A stretch of DNA of 64,000 bases from Streptomyces sp. Ag109_O5-10. GTDB lineage: Bacteria > Actinomycetota > Actinomycetes > Streptomycetales > Streptomycetaceae. A model generated the notes under the pieces. It made no database searches. It had not been told where the DNA came from and saw only the letters and a program-made list of their open reading frames with translations. The stretch's first letter is position 1. Each line of letters starts with the position of its first letter. Position numbers and translations under genes: made by a program. Positions 43,315 to 52,716 of the stretch are shown here, in pieces. Location: NCBI RefSeq assembly GCF_900105755.1, contig NZ_FNTQ01000001.1:8308001-8372000 (forward strand). Reading direction: 5' to 3'.

Positions 43315-44481
43315 ATGGAGTGGATGGGCCGGGTGGCAGGGACGGTTCGGCGTCAGGGTGGAGCGGCTCGGCGGGCGGTGCGGCGGGTGTGGACGGAGCC
43401 GGGCCGTGAACGGGATCTGGCGGTGCAGGCCGGCAAGGCGGCACTGGCCGCCTGTCTGGCGTGGGGAGCGGCCGGGTGGTGGCTGCAGGCGCCGGTGGCG
43501 TTCGTCGCTCCTTGGGTGGCGGTCGTACTCGTGGAGTCGACGGTGTACCGGTCGCTGGCGCACGGTCTGCAGCAGGTGGCGGCGATCGCGGTGGGCACGG
43601 TGGCGGCGACGCTCGTCGCGCTGGTGCTGGACAACACGATGGCCGCGATGGCGGTGGTGCTCCCGGCGGTGCTGTTGCTCACGCGGTGGCGCCGCTTGGG
43701 CAGCCAGGGCATCCATGCCGCGACCGCCGCGCTGTTCGTGCTGACCAGCGGGCAGATCACCTTCGCCACTTCGGGGGCACGGGTCGCGGAGGCGGTGTTC
43801 GGTGCGGTGGTCGGCATCACGGTCAACGCGGTGATCCGGCCCCCGGTCTATCTGCGCGACACCCGTGCCGCCCTCCAGGACGCCGCCCGGGAAGCGCAAG
43901 AGGTCCTCTCCTCGGTGGCCGAGGGGCTGGCCCGGGGGGAGTGGGACGAGCATGTGGCCGGGGCCTGGCACGAGCGGGCACTGCGCCTCGGGCGTCTGGT
44001 CGAGCAGGCCCGTTCCGCGGTCGGATGGAGCCGCGAGAGCATGCGGGGTAATCATCGCGGTCGCGGTCCGTGTGCCGTGTCCCCGCCCGGAAGGACGTAT
44101 GACGACGCACTGGCCGTACTGGACCATGTCGCCGTGCACCTCGCGGGCGTGACCCGCACGGTGCTGGAGATCGCCGGCCACCACGACGACCCAGTACGCC
44201 CCGGCCCGCGTATCACCGGCCCCTACGCCGACTTCCTGCACCAAGCGGGCCGGGCGCTCGGTCTCTACGGCCGGATCCGGTTCGCGGAGACCGGCACCGA
44301 GCCGAGCGCTCAGGAGGCGCTGGACGGGGCTGCCGAGGAACTGCGCCGGAGTCTCGACGAACTCCACCGAACACTGCCCGGCGCCGTACGCGACGATCCC
44401 GGCACCCTGGCCACACACGGCGCACTGCTGGCCCACGCCCGCCGCCTGACGGGCCACCTCGCCCTGGACCGGCAGCGGTGA
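43315..44481 (+). CDS. FUSC-family membrane protein (aromatic acid exporter type)
   Basis: Protein of 388 residues. The N-terminal half has four to six closely packed hydrophobic spans (about residues 38-165, including APWVAVVLVESTVYRSLAHG and GAVVGITVNAVIRPP). The C-terminal half is a soluble helical domain. VNAVIRPPVYLRDTRAALQ is typical of FUSC/aromatic acid exporter proteins, which are proposed efflux pumps. Monocistronic. Confidence 0.85.
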   Translation: MEWMGRVAGTVRRQGGAARRAVRRVWTEPGRERDLAVQAGKAALAACLAWGAAGWWLQAPVAFVAPWVAVVLVESTVYRSLAHGLQQVAAIAVGTVAATLVALVLDNTMAAMAVVLPAVLLLTRWRRLGSQGIHAATAALFVLTSGQITFATSGARVAEAVFGAVVGITVNAVIRPPVYLRDTRAALQDAAREAQEVLSSVAEGLARGEWDEHVAGAWHERALRLGRLVEQARSAVGWSRESMRGNHRGRGPCAVSPPGRTYDDALAVLDHVAVHLAGVTRTVLEIAGHHDDPVRPGPRITGPYADFLHQAGRALGLYGRIRFAETGTEPSAQEALDGAAEELRRSLDELHRTLPGAVRDDPGTLATHGALLAHARRLTGHLALDRQR

Positions 44482-44680
44482 CGGCGACACCGGCAGCGAC
44501 ATCACCCATGACCCGCAGCCTCACCCGGGCGGATCCACCGGACCGACTCGTGACCTGCGGAAACAGGATGCGACACAGGCGCTCAGGGACTCCTCGCGCA
44601 GGTATCCGCACCAACCACCTCGGAGGCAACTCCCGCCTGGCCCCCACCGGACCTGTGCCGAGGTCGGGAGAGTGGCGGGC

Positions 44681-44800
44681 CGGGGCCGGGGCGCTGCGGT
44701 CCATCAGTACCTTGCCCGCGGCCATCCGCATGTTCCGCCGGGAGGTCTCCTCGAACAGCGCGTCGACCGACTGGGGATACACGGCGCAGAAGCAGAAGGT
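44681..44800 (-). pseudogene. Guanine deaminase fragment
   Basis: The frame reads AVYPQSVDALFEETSRRNMR then MAAGKVLMDRSAP, which matches the central region of guanine deaminase (usually FEEASRRGMR, then GKVLMDRNAP). About 40 residues survive of roughly 450; neither the zinc ligands nor the ends are present. It directly abuts an IS630-type fragment on the same strand. Confidence 0.65.
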
Positions 44801-44806
44801 GAGAGC

Positions 44807-45023
44807 CGTGGCGCCTGCGGTCTGCCGGGCCCTGTTCTGCGAACCGGCCGCGCCGGACACGGACTGTGTCCAGGTGCAGGCTGCTCTCGCGGGCGACGCG
44901 CGCGTCGGAACACCCGCGAGCCGCGTGCAGGACCACCTGGGCGCGCACCCGCAGCCGGTGCTCAGTCTTGTGACCGTAGGCGGCCTTCTTCGACCGTGCG
45001 CGTTCGGAGGCGGTCAGGCTCAT
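44807..45023 (-). mobile_element. IS630-family transposase N-terminal remnant
   Basis: From ATG 45023 the frame encodes LTASERARSKKAAYGHKTEH, RVRAQVVLHAARG and HLDTVRVRRGRFAEQG, the helix-turn-helix start of Streptomyces IS630-type transposases. Homology stops after about 70 residues; the DDE catalytic domain is gone and the terminal repeats were not found. Confidence 0.8.
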
Positions 45024-45098
45024 CGGGCGGGCGACGCAGGCTGGCACAGCGGGCGGACCGGTCAGCAGAAGCAGAAGAGGGGGTGGGCGTCCGAAGGC

Positions 45099-45962
45099 TC
45101 AGGCCGTTTCAGGCCGCCGGAATGCTTCGGCGTTACGCGCGCACCAGTCGGCGAAAGTCCGCGGCCTGCGTCCGAGCAGCCGCTCCACGGTGTCCGTCCG
45201 GAACCCGACGGTGTCGGCGCGCATGAGGGTGAAGCCCTCCGTGATGGCGTCGGCGAGTGCCTGGGGTGCGCCGTCGGGGAAGCGGAACCGTACTGCCTCG
45301 GCCGGTGTGGCCGTTTCGCGGACCTCGATGTCGCGGCCGATCGTCTCGGAGATGATCCGGACCTGCTCGGTGACGGTGAACGTCTCGTCGCCGGTGAGGA
45401 CGTACTGCTTGTCCTGGTGGCCGGCCTCGGTCAGGGCGAGGGCGGCGACCGCGGCGATGTCCGCGGGGTCGATCGGCGCATAGCGGCCCGGGCCGACCGG
45501 GTCGAGGACGTAGTTTCCCTCGCGGATGGTGGGCAGCCAGTCGAGGGCGTTGGTCATGAAGCCGCCGGGCCGCAGGAAGGTGGCGGGTATGCCGGAGCTG
45601 CGGATGAGCTTCTCGCGTTCGTGGTGCCAGCGCCCCATGGCGGGTATCGGGTCGAAGGTGACGTGGAAGGAGGACAGGTGCACGACGTGGTGCACCTCGG
45701 CGGCCTCGGCGGCGGCGATGGCGGCGGCGGTGTACTCGGTGCCGATGCCCTGCGTGAGCAGGAAGAGTGTGTCGACGCCGGCGAAGGCGGGAGCCAATGT
45801 CGTGGGTTCCCCCAGGTCGCCGACGGCGCGCTCGGCACGCTCGGGCAGTTGTGCTGCGCGGGCGGGGTCGCGGACCAAGAGGCGTAACTTCGCGCCCTTC
45901 GCGTCGAGTTCGCGGGTGAGTTCGCGGCCGATGTGCCCGGTGGCTCCAGTGACCAGTATCAT
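45099..45962 (-). CDS. NmrA-like NAD(P)H-binding oxidoreductase
   Basis: Protein of 287 residues. It opens MILVTGATGHIGRELTREL (glycine-rich NAD(P) loop), with VRDPARAAQLPERAERAVGD, HLSSFHVTF, ATFLRPGGFMTNALDWLPTI and APIDPADIAAVAALAL. This is the NmrA/atypical SDR group of sugar-epimerase-like reductases or redox sensors. Divergent from a MarR regulator, with repeats between, a common pairing in Streptomyces. Confidence 0.9.
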   Translation of the reverse strand: MILVTGATGHIGRELTRELDAKGAKLRLLVRDPARAAQLPERAERAVGDLGEPTTLAPAFAGVDTLFLLTQGIGTEYTAAAIAAAEAAEVHHVVHLSSFHVTFDPIPAMGRWHHEREKLIRSSGIPATFLRPGGFMTNALDWLPTIREGNYVLDPVGPGRYAPIDPADIAAVAALALTEAGHQDKQYVLTGDETFTVTEQVRIISETIGRDIEVRETATPAEAVRFRFPDGAPQALADAITEGFTLMRADTVGFRTDTVERLLGRRPRTFADWCARNAEAFRRPETA

Positions 45963-46006
45963 CGTGGTTCCCCAAAGTCGTTTGCCGTCTAGCGATGCGA
46001 GGGAAC

Positions 46007-46035
46007 GTTAGCCGGTGAATGATTAGCCGTCAATC
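46007..46035. promoter_or_regulatory. Repeat elements between NmrA and MarR genes
   Basis: GTTAGCCGGTGAAT and GATTAGCCGTCAATC are near-direct repeats; the second also has GATT...AATC inverted ends. They lie between the divergent starts and are likely the MarR operator (inference). Confidence 0.45.
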
Positions 46036-46085
46036 GACTTGCGTGCGGCTCGGGCATCCGCTTCGCACATCACCGAAAGGCCGCG

Positions 46086-46541
46086 ATGTCAGAGTTCCTG
46101 GACCTGCACGGCAGAACGTCGAAGGTGCTCCGGTCCCTGGCCGACGCGGCCATGCGACGCCACGGGCTGCACGTCGGACAGAACTACCTGCTCGCGGTGC
46201 TGTGGGAGCGGGACGGCAGCACACCGGGCGAGGTCGCCGCCGCGCTGAACGTCACGACGCCCACCGTCGTCAAGATGGCTGACCGGATGACTACGGCCGG
46301 GCTGCTGACCCGTCGCCGTGACGACCGGGACAACCGCCTCGTCCGGCTCTGGCTCACCGACGCGGGGAGTGCCCTGCAGAAACCGGTCGAAGCGGAACGG
46401 CGGTTGATCGAGGAGAAGGTGACCGCGGATCTCACCGAGACCGAACGCGAAGCCCTCTTGAACGCCCTGGCAAAGGTCCACAAGGCGGCGAGCAAGCTGT
46501 TGAGCGAGCCCGTCGATTCTGGCGACTCGGCCATCACCTGA
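46086..46541 (+). CDS. MarR-family transcriptional regulator
   Basis: Protein of 151 residues (GAAAGG upstream). It has HVGQNYLLAVLWERDGSTPG, the recognition-helix region VTTPTVVKMADRMTTAGLLT and the wing RRRDDRDNRLVRLWLTDAG. It is a dimeric winged-helix repressor, probably controlling the divergent NmrA gene and itself. The inducer is unknown. Confidence 0.92.
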   Translation: MSEFLDLHGRTSKVLRSLADAAMRRHGLHVGQNYLLAVLWERDGSTPGEVAAALNVTTPTVVKMADRMTTAGLLTRRRDDRDNRLVRLWLTDAGSALQKPVEAERRLIEEKVTADLTETEREALLNALAKVHKAASKLLSEPVDSGDSAIT

Positions 46542-46778
46542 CACTCCCCGCTCCCTGTCTGACCAGATCCGGCAGGTACGAAGACGGCTTCCCTGGCCAC
46601 CGACGACTTCCTCGATCCCCTGAGGATGCCTTGGAGTGCCCTATCAGCCGCTACCTCGCTATCGCGGGAACCCGCGCACAATCTGGCTCACGTCCACCCT
46701 CGAAGGACTTTCCGGAGCCGATCAGCGCGCATCGCGGACAAGTGAGTGTGCGCCTTGGCGGGGCGTTATCTTGTGGAT

Positions 46779-47591
46779 GTGGCCGCATCCGGTAGTGAGC
46801 TGGCTTCCTTCCTGCGCGCCCATCGGGCCCGGGTGGAACCGGCGTCGGTCGGGCTGCCGGCCGGCGGCGACCGGCGGGTCGCCGGCCTGCGGCGTGAAGA
46901 GGTCGCCGTGCTGGCCGTCGTGAGCGCGGACTACTACACCCGTCTGGAGCAGGGTCGGGAGCGTAACCCCTCGGCCCAGGTGGTCAACGGTATCGCGCAC
47001 GCACTCGGGCTGGACGCGGATGCTCGGGCGCATCTGTTCCGGCTGGCCGGCCTGACGCCTGTGCCGCCGCGCCTCGGGGCCGCGCGGGACCAGGTGCATC
47101 CGGCGCTCCTGCACCTACTGGAGAACTTCCCGGCGGCAGCCGCTTACGTCCTCAACCCGGCCTACGAGATCCTGGCGACCAACCGGACCGCGCAGGCGCT
47201 GCTCGCACCGTTCGGCATGACGAACATGCTGCGGATGATGTTCGAACACCCGCAGGCCAAGACGATCTTCGGCGAGTGGGAGGCGGTGACCGCCCGCGCG
47301 GTGCACGCGGTGCGGCTGAACGCCGTCGCCTACCCCGATGCGCCCGAGATCAAGTCGCTGGTCGATGACCTGCTGCCGCGGTCCGCCGAGTTCCGGGCGC
47401 TGTGGGAGGAGCAGACGGCGCGCGGCCTGAGCCGGGCGTACAAGATCTTCCATCATCCGCAGGCCGGCCGGATCGAGCTGACCTACCAGACATTCGATGT
47501 GCGGGCGGCCCCTGGACAGCAGTTGCTCGTCGGCACCGCGGAACCGGGCAGCCCGAGCGCCGGCGCGCTGGCAAGGCTGTCGGCGCACTGA
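46779..47591 (+). CDS. XRE-family regulator with MmyB-like ligand domain
   Basis: Protein of 270 residues from GTG 46779. Earlier in-frame GTGs (46746, 46773) lie at or before a -10-like TATCTT (46767-46772), so a leaderless start at 46779 is preferred. The HTH is at residues 8-65 (LASFLRAHRARVEP, RREEVAVLAVVSADYYTRLE QGRERNP). The C-terminal half is the MmyB-like PAS-type domain (VLNPAYEILATNRTAQALL, YPDAPEIKSLVDDLL). Often linked to a reductase; none is adjacent on this strand. Confidence 0.88.
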   Translation: MAASGSELASFLRAHRARVEPASVGLPAGGDRRVAGLRREEVAVLAVVSADYYTRLEQGRERNPSAQVVNGIAHALGLDADARAHLFRLAGLTPVPPRLGAARDQVHPALLHLLENFPAAAAYVLNPAYEILATNRTAQALLAPFGMTNMLRMMFEHPQAKTIFGEWEAVTARAVHAVRLNAVAYPDAPEIKSLVDDLLPRSAEFRALWEEQTARGLSRAYKIFHHPQAGRIELTYQTFDVRAAPGQQLLVGTAEPGSPSAGALARLSAH

Positions 47592-47749
47592 TCTTCCTGG
47601 GTGCGGCGCACCTAGGAAGCTGCGGCCTTCCGCGAAACCGGCGGCGGCCGGAAACTGGGCACCGACGGGCTCCCGCAGCGAAGGAACCGCGCATGGTGGA
47701 TCACTCGAAATGTCACGCTCCGCGCGATCCTGCCGGATTCGGCAGGGGT

Positions 47750-48325
47750 TCATGCGGGTGTCGTCCGTGTCGGCCGGATGCCGTCGAGGATGATCTGGAC
47801 GGCTCGCTCGCGTTGGGCGTCGTCGCGGTAGGTGCCGGCGGTGGCGGCGAAGATCAGGCGCATGACGTCGTCGGCGTCGACGTCGGCACGCACCTCGCCG
47901 GCCTGCTGGGCGCGGGCGAACAAGGGGTCGGCGACGGCGTAGATGGCCTCGCGGCTGGGCTGGTAGGCCCGCGACTCGCGGGTCAGGACGGCGGTGAGCA
48001 CGTGCTTGGTCGCCAGATGGGTTACGAGGTGCCGTAGCCAGTCGACGAGGGCGGCGTGCGGGTCGGTGGGGTCGATGCCGTGGCCGTAGCGGACCAGTTC
48101 GTCCACGGAGACCATGTAGACGCACTCCATCAGATCGGCACGCGTCGGGAAGTTGCGGTAGAGCGTGGCGACGCCGACTCCGGCACGCTTGGCGATCTCC
48201 TCCATGGACACCTCCGCGCCCAGTTCGGTGAATGCCGCCTCGGCCGCGGCCAGGACCGCGTCGAAGTTGCGGCGCGCGTCGATCCGTTGTGGGCGGCGAG
48301 CCGCGATCATGTCGGCCAGAGCCAT
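47750..48325 (-). CDS. TetR-family transcriptional regulator
   Basis: Protein of 191 residues. The HTH is at residues 19-66 (ARRNFDAVLAAAEAAFTELG, MEEIAKRAGVGVATLYRNFP), followed by an all-helical ligand domain. It is divergent from an aldo-keto reductase with inverted repeats between, so it most likely represses that gene and the MBL gene after it. Confidence 0.93.
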   Translation of the reverse strand: MALADMIAARRPQRIDARRNFDAVLAAAEAAFTELGAEVSMEEIAKRAGVGVATLYRNFPTRADLMECVYMVSVDELVRYGHGIDPTDPHAALVDWLRHLVTHLATKHVLTAVLTRESRAYQPSREAIYAVADPLFARAQQAGEVRADVDADDVMRLIFAATAGTYRDDAQRERAVQIILDGIRPTRTTPA

Positions 48326-48348
48326 GAGGGTCCCCTCGACACTGGAAG

Positions 48349-48387
48349 TGATAGATGCATTCCGCTAAAGTGAGAGTGTCTCTATCA
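48349..48387. promoter_or_regulatory. TetR operator candidates
   Basis: TGATAGA (48349-48355) and TCTATCA (48381-48387) are inverted copies. AGAG-TGT-CTCT (48373-48383) is a smaller palindrome inside them. The region covers the divergent TetR/AKR promoters. Confidence 0.5.
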
Positions 48388-48415
48388 GATTAGCAGGACG
48401 AAGGCAGGCGCTGGA

Positions 48416-49294
48416 ATGTCCACTCCTCCCGCATCCACCCTCACCCTCGGCGGCGAACTGACCGTCGGTCGCATCGGCTACGGCGCCATGCAGCTGACCG
48501 GAAAACAGGTCTGGGGCGACTACCCCGACCGGGCCGGCGCCATCGCGCTGTTGCGCACAGCCGTCGAGGCGGGGGTCACCTTCATCGACACCGCCGACGT
48601 CTACGGCCCGCACACCAACGAACTGCTCATCCGCGAGGCCCTGCATCCCTACCCCGAGAACCTGGTCATCGCCACCAAGGGCGGGTTCGTGCGCGGCGGG
48701 TTCGACTACTCCACCCTCGGCGCCGTGGGCAACCCGAACTACCTGCGTCAGGCCGCGTACCTCTCCGCCCGACGACTCGGACTGGACCGGCTCGACCTGT
48801 ACTACCTGCACAGTGGCCGGGCCGTCGACACACCGTTCGAGCAGCAAGTGGAAACCCTCGCCGCGCTGCGCGACGAAGGTCTGATCCGGCACATCGGACT
48901 TTCCAACGTCACGCTCGAGCAACTGCGCACCGCCCAAGGCATCACACCCATCGCCGCCGTCACCGCGCACTACAACCTCGCCGTACGCACCGGCGCTGAC
49001 CTGCTGCAAGCAGCCGCGCGCGACGGTATCGCCTTCTCGCCCTGGCACCCGGTCACCCTGACCGAAGGCCCTGACACCCCCGAGGTGATGGCGGTGGTCG
49101 AGACGATCGCGACCCGCCACGGCGTCACCGCGCGACAGCTCGCCCTGGCCTGGCATCTGCACCGTAGCCCGGGGAGCCTTCCGATCCCCGGCACCACCAG
49201 CATCGAGCACCTGCGCGAGAACCTCGCCGCCGCACAGGTCGCCCTGTCCGCCGACGAGGTCGCCGAACTGACCGCCCTGACCCCCGAAAGGTGA
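48416..49294 (+). CDS. Aldo/keto reductase
   Basis: Protein of 292 residues of the NADPH-dependent TIM-barrel AKR family. The catalytic Asp/Tyr are in FIDTADVYGPHTNE, Lys in VIATKGGF and His in YYLHSGR; the cofactor end is IPGTTSIEHLRENLAA. This subfamily (annotated as oxidoreductase/YdbC-like) reduces small carbonyls, often pyridoxal or methylglyoxal-type. Start 90 nt from the divergent TetR. An MBL hydrolase follows 47 nt downstream. Confidence 0.93.
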   Translation: MSTPPASTLTLGGELTVGRIGYGAMQLTGKQVWGDYPDRAGAIALLRTAVEAGVTFIDTADVYGPHTNELLIREALHPYPENLVIATKGGFVRGGFDYSTLGAVGNPNYLRQAAYLSARRLGLDRLDLYYLHSGRAVDTPFEQQVETLAALRDEGLIRHIGLSNVTLEQLRTAQGITPIAAVTAHYNLAVRTGADLLQAAARDGIAFSPWHPVTLTEGPDTPEVMAVVETIATRHGVTARQLALAWHLHRSPGSLPIPGTTSIEHLRENLAAAQVALSADEVAELTALTPER

Positions 49295-49341
49295 GAACCC
49301 CCCTCTCGAACCAACCGGGTCCGCGAACCTGAGGAGCAGGA

Positions 49342-50187
49342 ATGACCGACCTCGAATACTCCGTGTATGTCACCCCGTCCAAGCCGGCGGTCTCCGACGA
49401 CCTGCCCCCGGGCGAGGCGCGCCGGATGTGGTCGCCCACCGCCGCCACCCTGATCCACGGCGAGCGCGACGCGGTGCTCGTCGACCCGCTGATGACCATC
49501 GACGAATCCCGCGCCCTGGCCGACTGGGTGGCGAACACCGGCAAGAACGTCACCACCGTCTTCGTCACCCACGCGCACGGCGACCACTTCTTCGGCGCCC
49601 CGGCGATCCTCGAACGCTTCCCGCACGCCAAGCTCGTCTCGACTCCGGGCGTGGTGGAGTTCATGCAGGCCCAGTACGGTCCGCGTTGGTTCGACGGATT
49701 CTGGAACCCCCGCTTCCCCGGCCAGATCTCCGAAACCCGTCTGATCGCCGAACCGCTGGGTGACGACGCACTGATCGAACTCGAAGGCGAGCAGCTCCAC
49801 GCGATCGAACTGGGCCACGCCGACACCGACGGCTCCGCGGCCCTCCACGTCCCCTCCATCGGCCTGGTCGTCGCCGGCGACGCGGTCTACGGCGACGTCC
49901 ACCTCTACCTCGCCGAGTCCGAGGGCACCGGACGCGGCGACTGGCTCAACGTACTCGACACCATCGAAAAGCTCGCACCCACCGCCGTCGTGTCCGGACA
50001 CAAACGCGACGGCGACCCGGACGACCCCGAGGACATCGCCCGCACCCGCCGCTACATCCAGGACTTCGACACCGCCGCCGAAAAGGCCACCGGGTACCAA
50101 GACCTCTACGACGCGATGGTTGCGCTCTACCCCGACCGGCTCAACCGCGGCGTCCTGTGGAACTCCGCCAAGTCCGTCAAGGGATAG
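49342..50187 (+). CDS. MBL-fold metallo-hydrolase
   Basis: Protein of 281 residues. The metal motif is THAHGDHFFG (HxHxDH), with further ligands in ELGHADTDG, VAGDAVYGD and VSGHKRDGD. This is the SoxH-like branch with unknown substrates. It is preceded by GAGGAGCAGG and lies 47 nt after the aldo-keto reductase, so the two form a TetR-controlled operon. Confidence 0.92.
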   Translation: MTDLEYSVYVTPSKPAVSDDLPPGEARRMWSPTAATLIHGERDAVLVDPLMTIDESRALADWVANTGKNVTTVFVTHAHGDHFFGAPAILERFPHAKLVSTPGVVEFMQAQYGPRWFDGFWNPRFPGQISETRLIAEPLGDDALIELEGEQLHAIELGHADTDGSAALHVPSIGLVVAGDAVYGDVHLYLAESEGTGRGDWLNVLDTIEKLAPTAVVSGHKRDGDPDDPEDIARTRRYIQDFDTAAEKATGYQDLYDAMVALYPDRLNRGVLWNSAKSVKG

Positions 50188-50314
50188 GCCGCACGGACCG
50201 GCACGGACCAGCCGGGCGGCCAGGCGGACCGTCCCCGAGATCCAGCGCCTCCTTTGCCTGGCTGTCACGCAGCGAATACCCCTGACCCAGAGCGTCGCTT
50301 TCCATCTGACCTGG

Positions 50315-50524
50315 TCAGAATGGCGACGCTGCCATCAGGCCCGAGCCCGCCGGCGCTGCCACCGCAGACGCCTCGCACTCACGGCATGACCATGCGTACC
50401 AGCCCACGAAGTCCGACTGCCGTACCAGGACGACCTCGTTCGCGTCGTGCCGCACCTCGGCTGCGGTGACCGGCATCCTCTCCTCAGGGGGCTTGCTCTC
50501 GTCCGGGCGGGGCGTGGAGCTCAC
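50315..50524 (-). CDS. Small hypothetical protein coupled to the molybdenum hydroxylase operon
   Basis: Protein of 69 residues from GTG 50524, whose GTGA overlaps the stop of the large hydroxylase subunit. EVRHDANEVVLVRQSDFVGW YAWSCRECEA has a CxxC pair and conserved-looking aromatic residues; the tail is Ala/Gly-rich. Not recognised. The overlap makes translation plausible, but position alone does not show a role in the enzyme. Confidence 0.5.
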   Translation of the reverse strand: MSSTPRPDESKPPEERMPVTAAEVRHDANEVVLVRQSDFVGWYAWSCRECEASAVAAPAGSGLMAASPF

Positions 50525-52716
50525 ATACGGGGGTCCAGAAGCTTCTCGGGGGTGATCGGCAGGTCCCGAACCCGCCGTCCCGTAGCGTCGAACACCGCGT
50601 TGGCCACGGCCGCGGCGATGCCGGTGGCGGACAGCTCACCGATCCCCTTGGCGCCCAGCGGCCCGGCATACGGGTCGAACTCGTCGACGAAGGACATGTC
50701 GATGTGAGGTGGGATGTCGGCGTTCACCGGCAGTGCCACTCCGGCGAGGTCCTGAGACAGCCAGTGGCCCAGCTGCGGATCGTAGTGGCTGGCCTCCATG
50801 GCGGCCATGCCCCAGCCCCACACCAGTCCGCCGATCATCTGGGATCGGGCGGTGCGTTCGTTGACCACCGCGCCGACGCTGTAGACCCCTGTCGCACGGC
50901 GCAGCCGCAGCAGGCCGAGGTCCGGGTCGACGCCCACCTCGACGAACATGGCACCGAAGGTGCGGGACGCGACGCCCGGTGCTCCCGCATCGGCGAAGGC
51001 GCCGCCCGGAAGGGCCATCTCGCCGTCGCCGACCACTTCGTCGAGGTGCGCCGCACGCAGGATGTCGGCGTACGACCGGCGCTGGTCGCCCCAGGCGAGG
51101 GCGCCGGAGTCGGCCCGCACCTCTTCGGCCGGCCAGGAGAGCAGCCCGGCGAGCCGGCGCAGGACGGCGTTGGCGGCCAGGTGCACCGCGGTCCCCATGG
51201 CGAGTGTCGTGCCTGATCCGTAGGTGGGACCGGCATACGGCAGGTCCGTGTCGCCCGACACGCCCTTGACGGAGCGGATGTCGATACCGAGCGTCTCGGC
51301 GGCGATCTGCGGAAAGATCGTCGTGGAGCCCGCTCCGATGTCGGTGTAGCCGGCCTCGACTTGCGCCGTGCCGTCGGCCCGCAGCCGGACCCGGGCCTGC
51401 GAGGTGAAGCGGAACTGTCCCTGTGTGCAGTCGGCCATGCCGCAGCCGATGAGCCAGTGCCCGTCCCGGGTGCCGCCTTCGGGCCGCTCCCACCAGCCGA
51501 AGCGCCGGGCACCCTCCTCGTACGCCTCCCGGAGCTTCTTCGACGACCAGGGCGTGCCGTCGGCGGGGTGGGTCTCCGCGTAGTTGACCAGGCGCAGGGC
51601 CAGCGGGTCCATGGACAGGGTGCGGGCCAGCTCGTCCATGGCGGAACCGAGTGCCCACGTGCCGGGGCCGTCGATGGGCGAGCGCATGAACGACGACAGG
51701 TTGACGTGGCCGCGCCGCACCCGCTGACTCGTGGAGATATTCGGGGAAGCGTAGAGCGCTTTGGAGGGCCCGGTGCCGAATTCCACGTAGTCGTCGGTGA
51801 CGGCCGTGATGTTGTCGGCCTCGTGGACGATCGCCCGCAGCTCGCCGCGTTCGTCGGCCCCCAGGGATACTCGGTGCTCCAGCAGCGGCTGGTAGCCGAC
51901 GATGCTGTACATGTCCTGGCGGGTGAGCACCAGCTTCACCGGGCGGCCGACGGCCTTGGCGGCCATGGCGGCGAGGATCTCGTGCGGCCAGACGAACGCC
52001 TTGGTTCCGAAGCCGCCGCCGGTGTGGGGAGAGACCACCCGCACCTTGTCTGCCGTCATACCGAGGGCCGCGGCGAGGGTGTCCCGCACCGCATAAACGT
52101 GCTGAACCGAGTCGTGGACGGTCAGCCGACCGTCGTGCCACTCGGCGACGATCGCGCTCGGCTCCATCGGGTTGCCGTGCCGGGACGGCTGGGTATAAGT
52201 GCCCCGGACGCGCACGCGGGCCTCGGCGAGCGCACCGGCCGCGTCGCCCTTGCGGAACTCCAGTGCGTCGAGCATCCCGTAACCGCTCTCCGGCGACGGC
52301 GGTACGGCCACGGCCGTGTCCGGGTTGATGAACGGCTCACGCTCGTAGTGCACCCGAACACGAGACGCGGCGCCCTCGGCGACTTCCAGGGATTCGGCCA
52401 GAACCATGGCCACTGGCTGGCCCCAGTAGTGCACGACGTTCCCCTGCATGGGAAGGAAGCGGGTCGCGAGCGGAGGGCTCGGAAGTGTGACGAACGCCTG
52501 GTCGACGGCCGGCAGTTCCGTGAGCACGTGGACAACGCCCGGATCCCGCCTCGCCTCGGCGACGTCGTACCCGCTGACCCGGCCCGCGGTGATCGTCGCG
52601 CCGACCAGGACCGCGTACAGCTGATCGTCCGCGTTGTAGTCGGCCGCGTACAGCGCCGCTCCGGTGACCTTGTCGGAGCCGTCCTGCCTCGTCACGCCAC
52701 GCATGCGGGTCATCAC
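50521..52716 (-). CDS. Molybdopterin-binding subunit of xanthine dehydrogenase-family oxidoreductase (PaoC-like)
   Basis: Protein of 731 residues, the usual size for PaoC/YagR-type subunits. It opens with a GVTRQDGSDKVTGAALYAAD domain, has SPHTGGGFGTKAFVWPHEIL around the cofactor, MRSPIDGPGTWALGSAMDEL, and GAKGIGELSATGIAAAVANA with the catalytic Glu. With the FAD and 2Fe-2S subunits upstream it forms a molybdenum hydroxylase oxidising aldehydes or N-heterocycles. ATG overlaps the FAD-subunit stop (ATGA). Confidence 0.92.
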   Translation of the reverse strand: MMTRMRGVTRQDGSDKVTGAALYAADYNADDQLYAVLVGATITAGRVSGYDVAEARRDPGVVHVLTELPAVDQAFVTLPSPPLATRFLPMQGNVVHYWGQPVAMVLAESLEVAEGAASRVRVHYEREPFINPDTAVAVPPSPESGYGMLDALEFRKGDAAGALAEARVRVRGTYTQPSRHGNPMEPSAIVAEWHDGRLTVHDSVQHVYAVRDTLAAALGMTADKVRVVSPHTGGGFGTKAFVWPHEILAAMAAKAVGRPVKLVLTRQDMYSIVGYQPLLEHRVSLGADERGELRAIVHEADNITAVTDDYVEFGTGPSKALYASPNISTSQRVRRGHVNLSSFMRSPIDGPGTWALGSAMDELARTLSMDPLALRLVNYAETHPADGTPWSSKKLREAYEEGARRFGWWERPEGGTRDGHWLIGCGMADCTQGQFRFTSQARVRLRADGTAQVEAGYTDIGAGSTTIFPQIAAETLGIDIRSVKGVSGDTDLPYAGPTYGSGTTLAMGTAVHLAANAVLRRLAGLLSWPAEEVRADSGALAWGDQRRSYADILRAAHLDEVVGDGEMALPGGAFADAGAPGVASRTFGAMFVEVGVDPDLGLLRLRRATGVYSVGAVVNERTARSQMIGGLVWGWGMAAMEASHYDPQLGHWLSQDLAGVALPVNADIPPHIDMSFVDEFDPYAGPLGAKGIGELSATGIAAAVANAVFDATGRRVRDLPITPEKLLDPRM

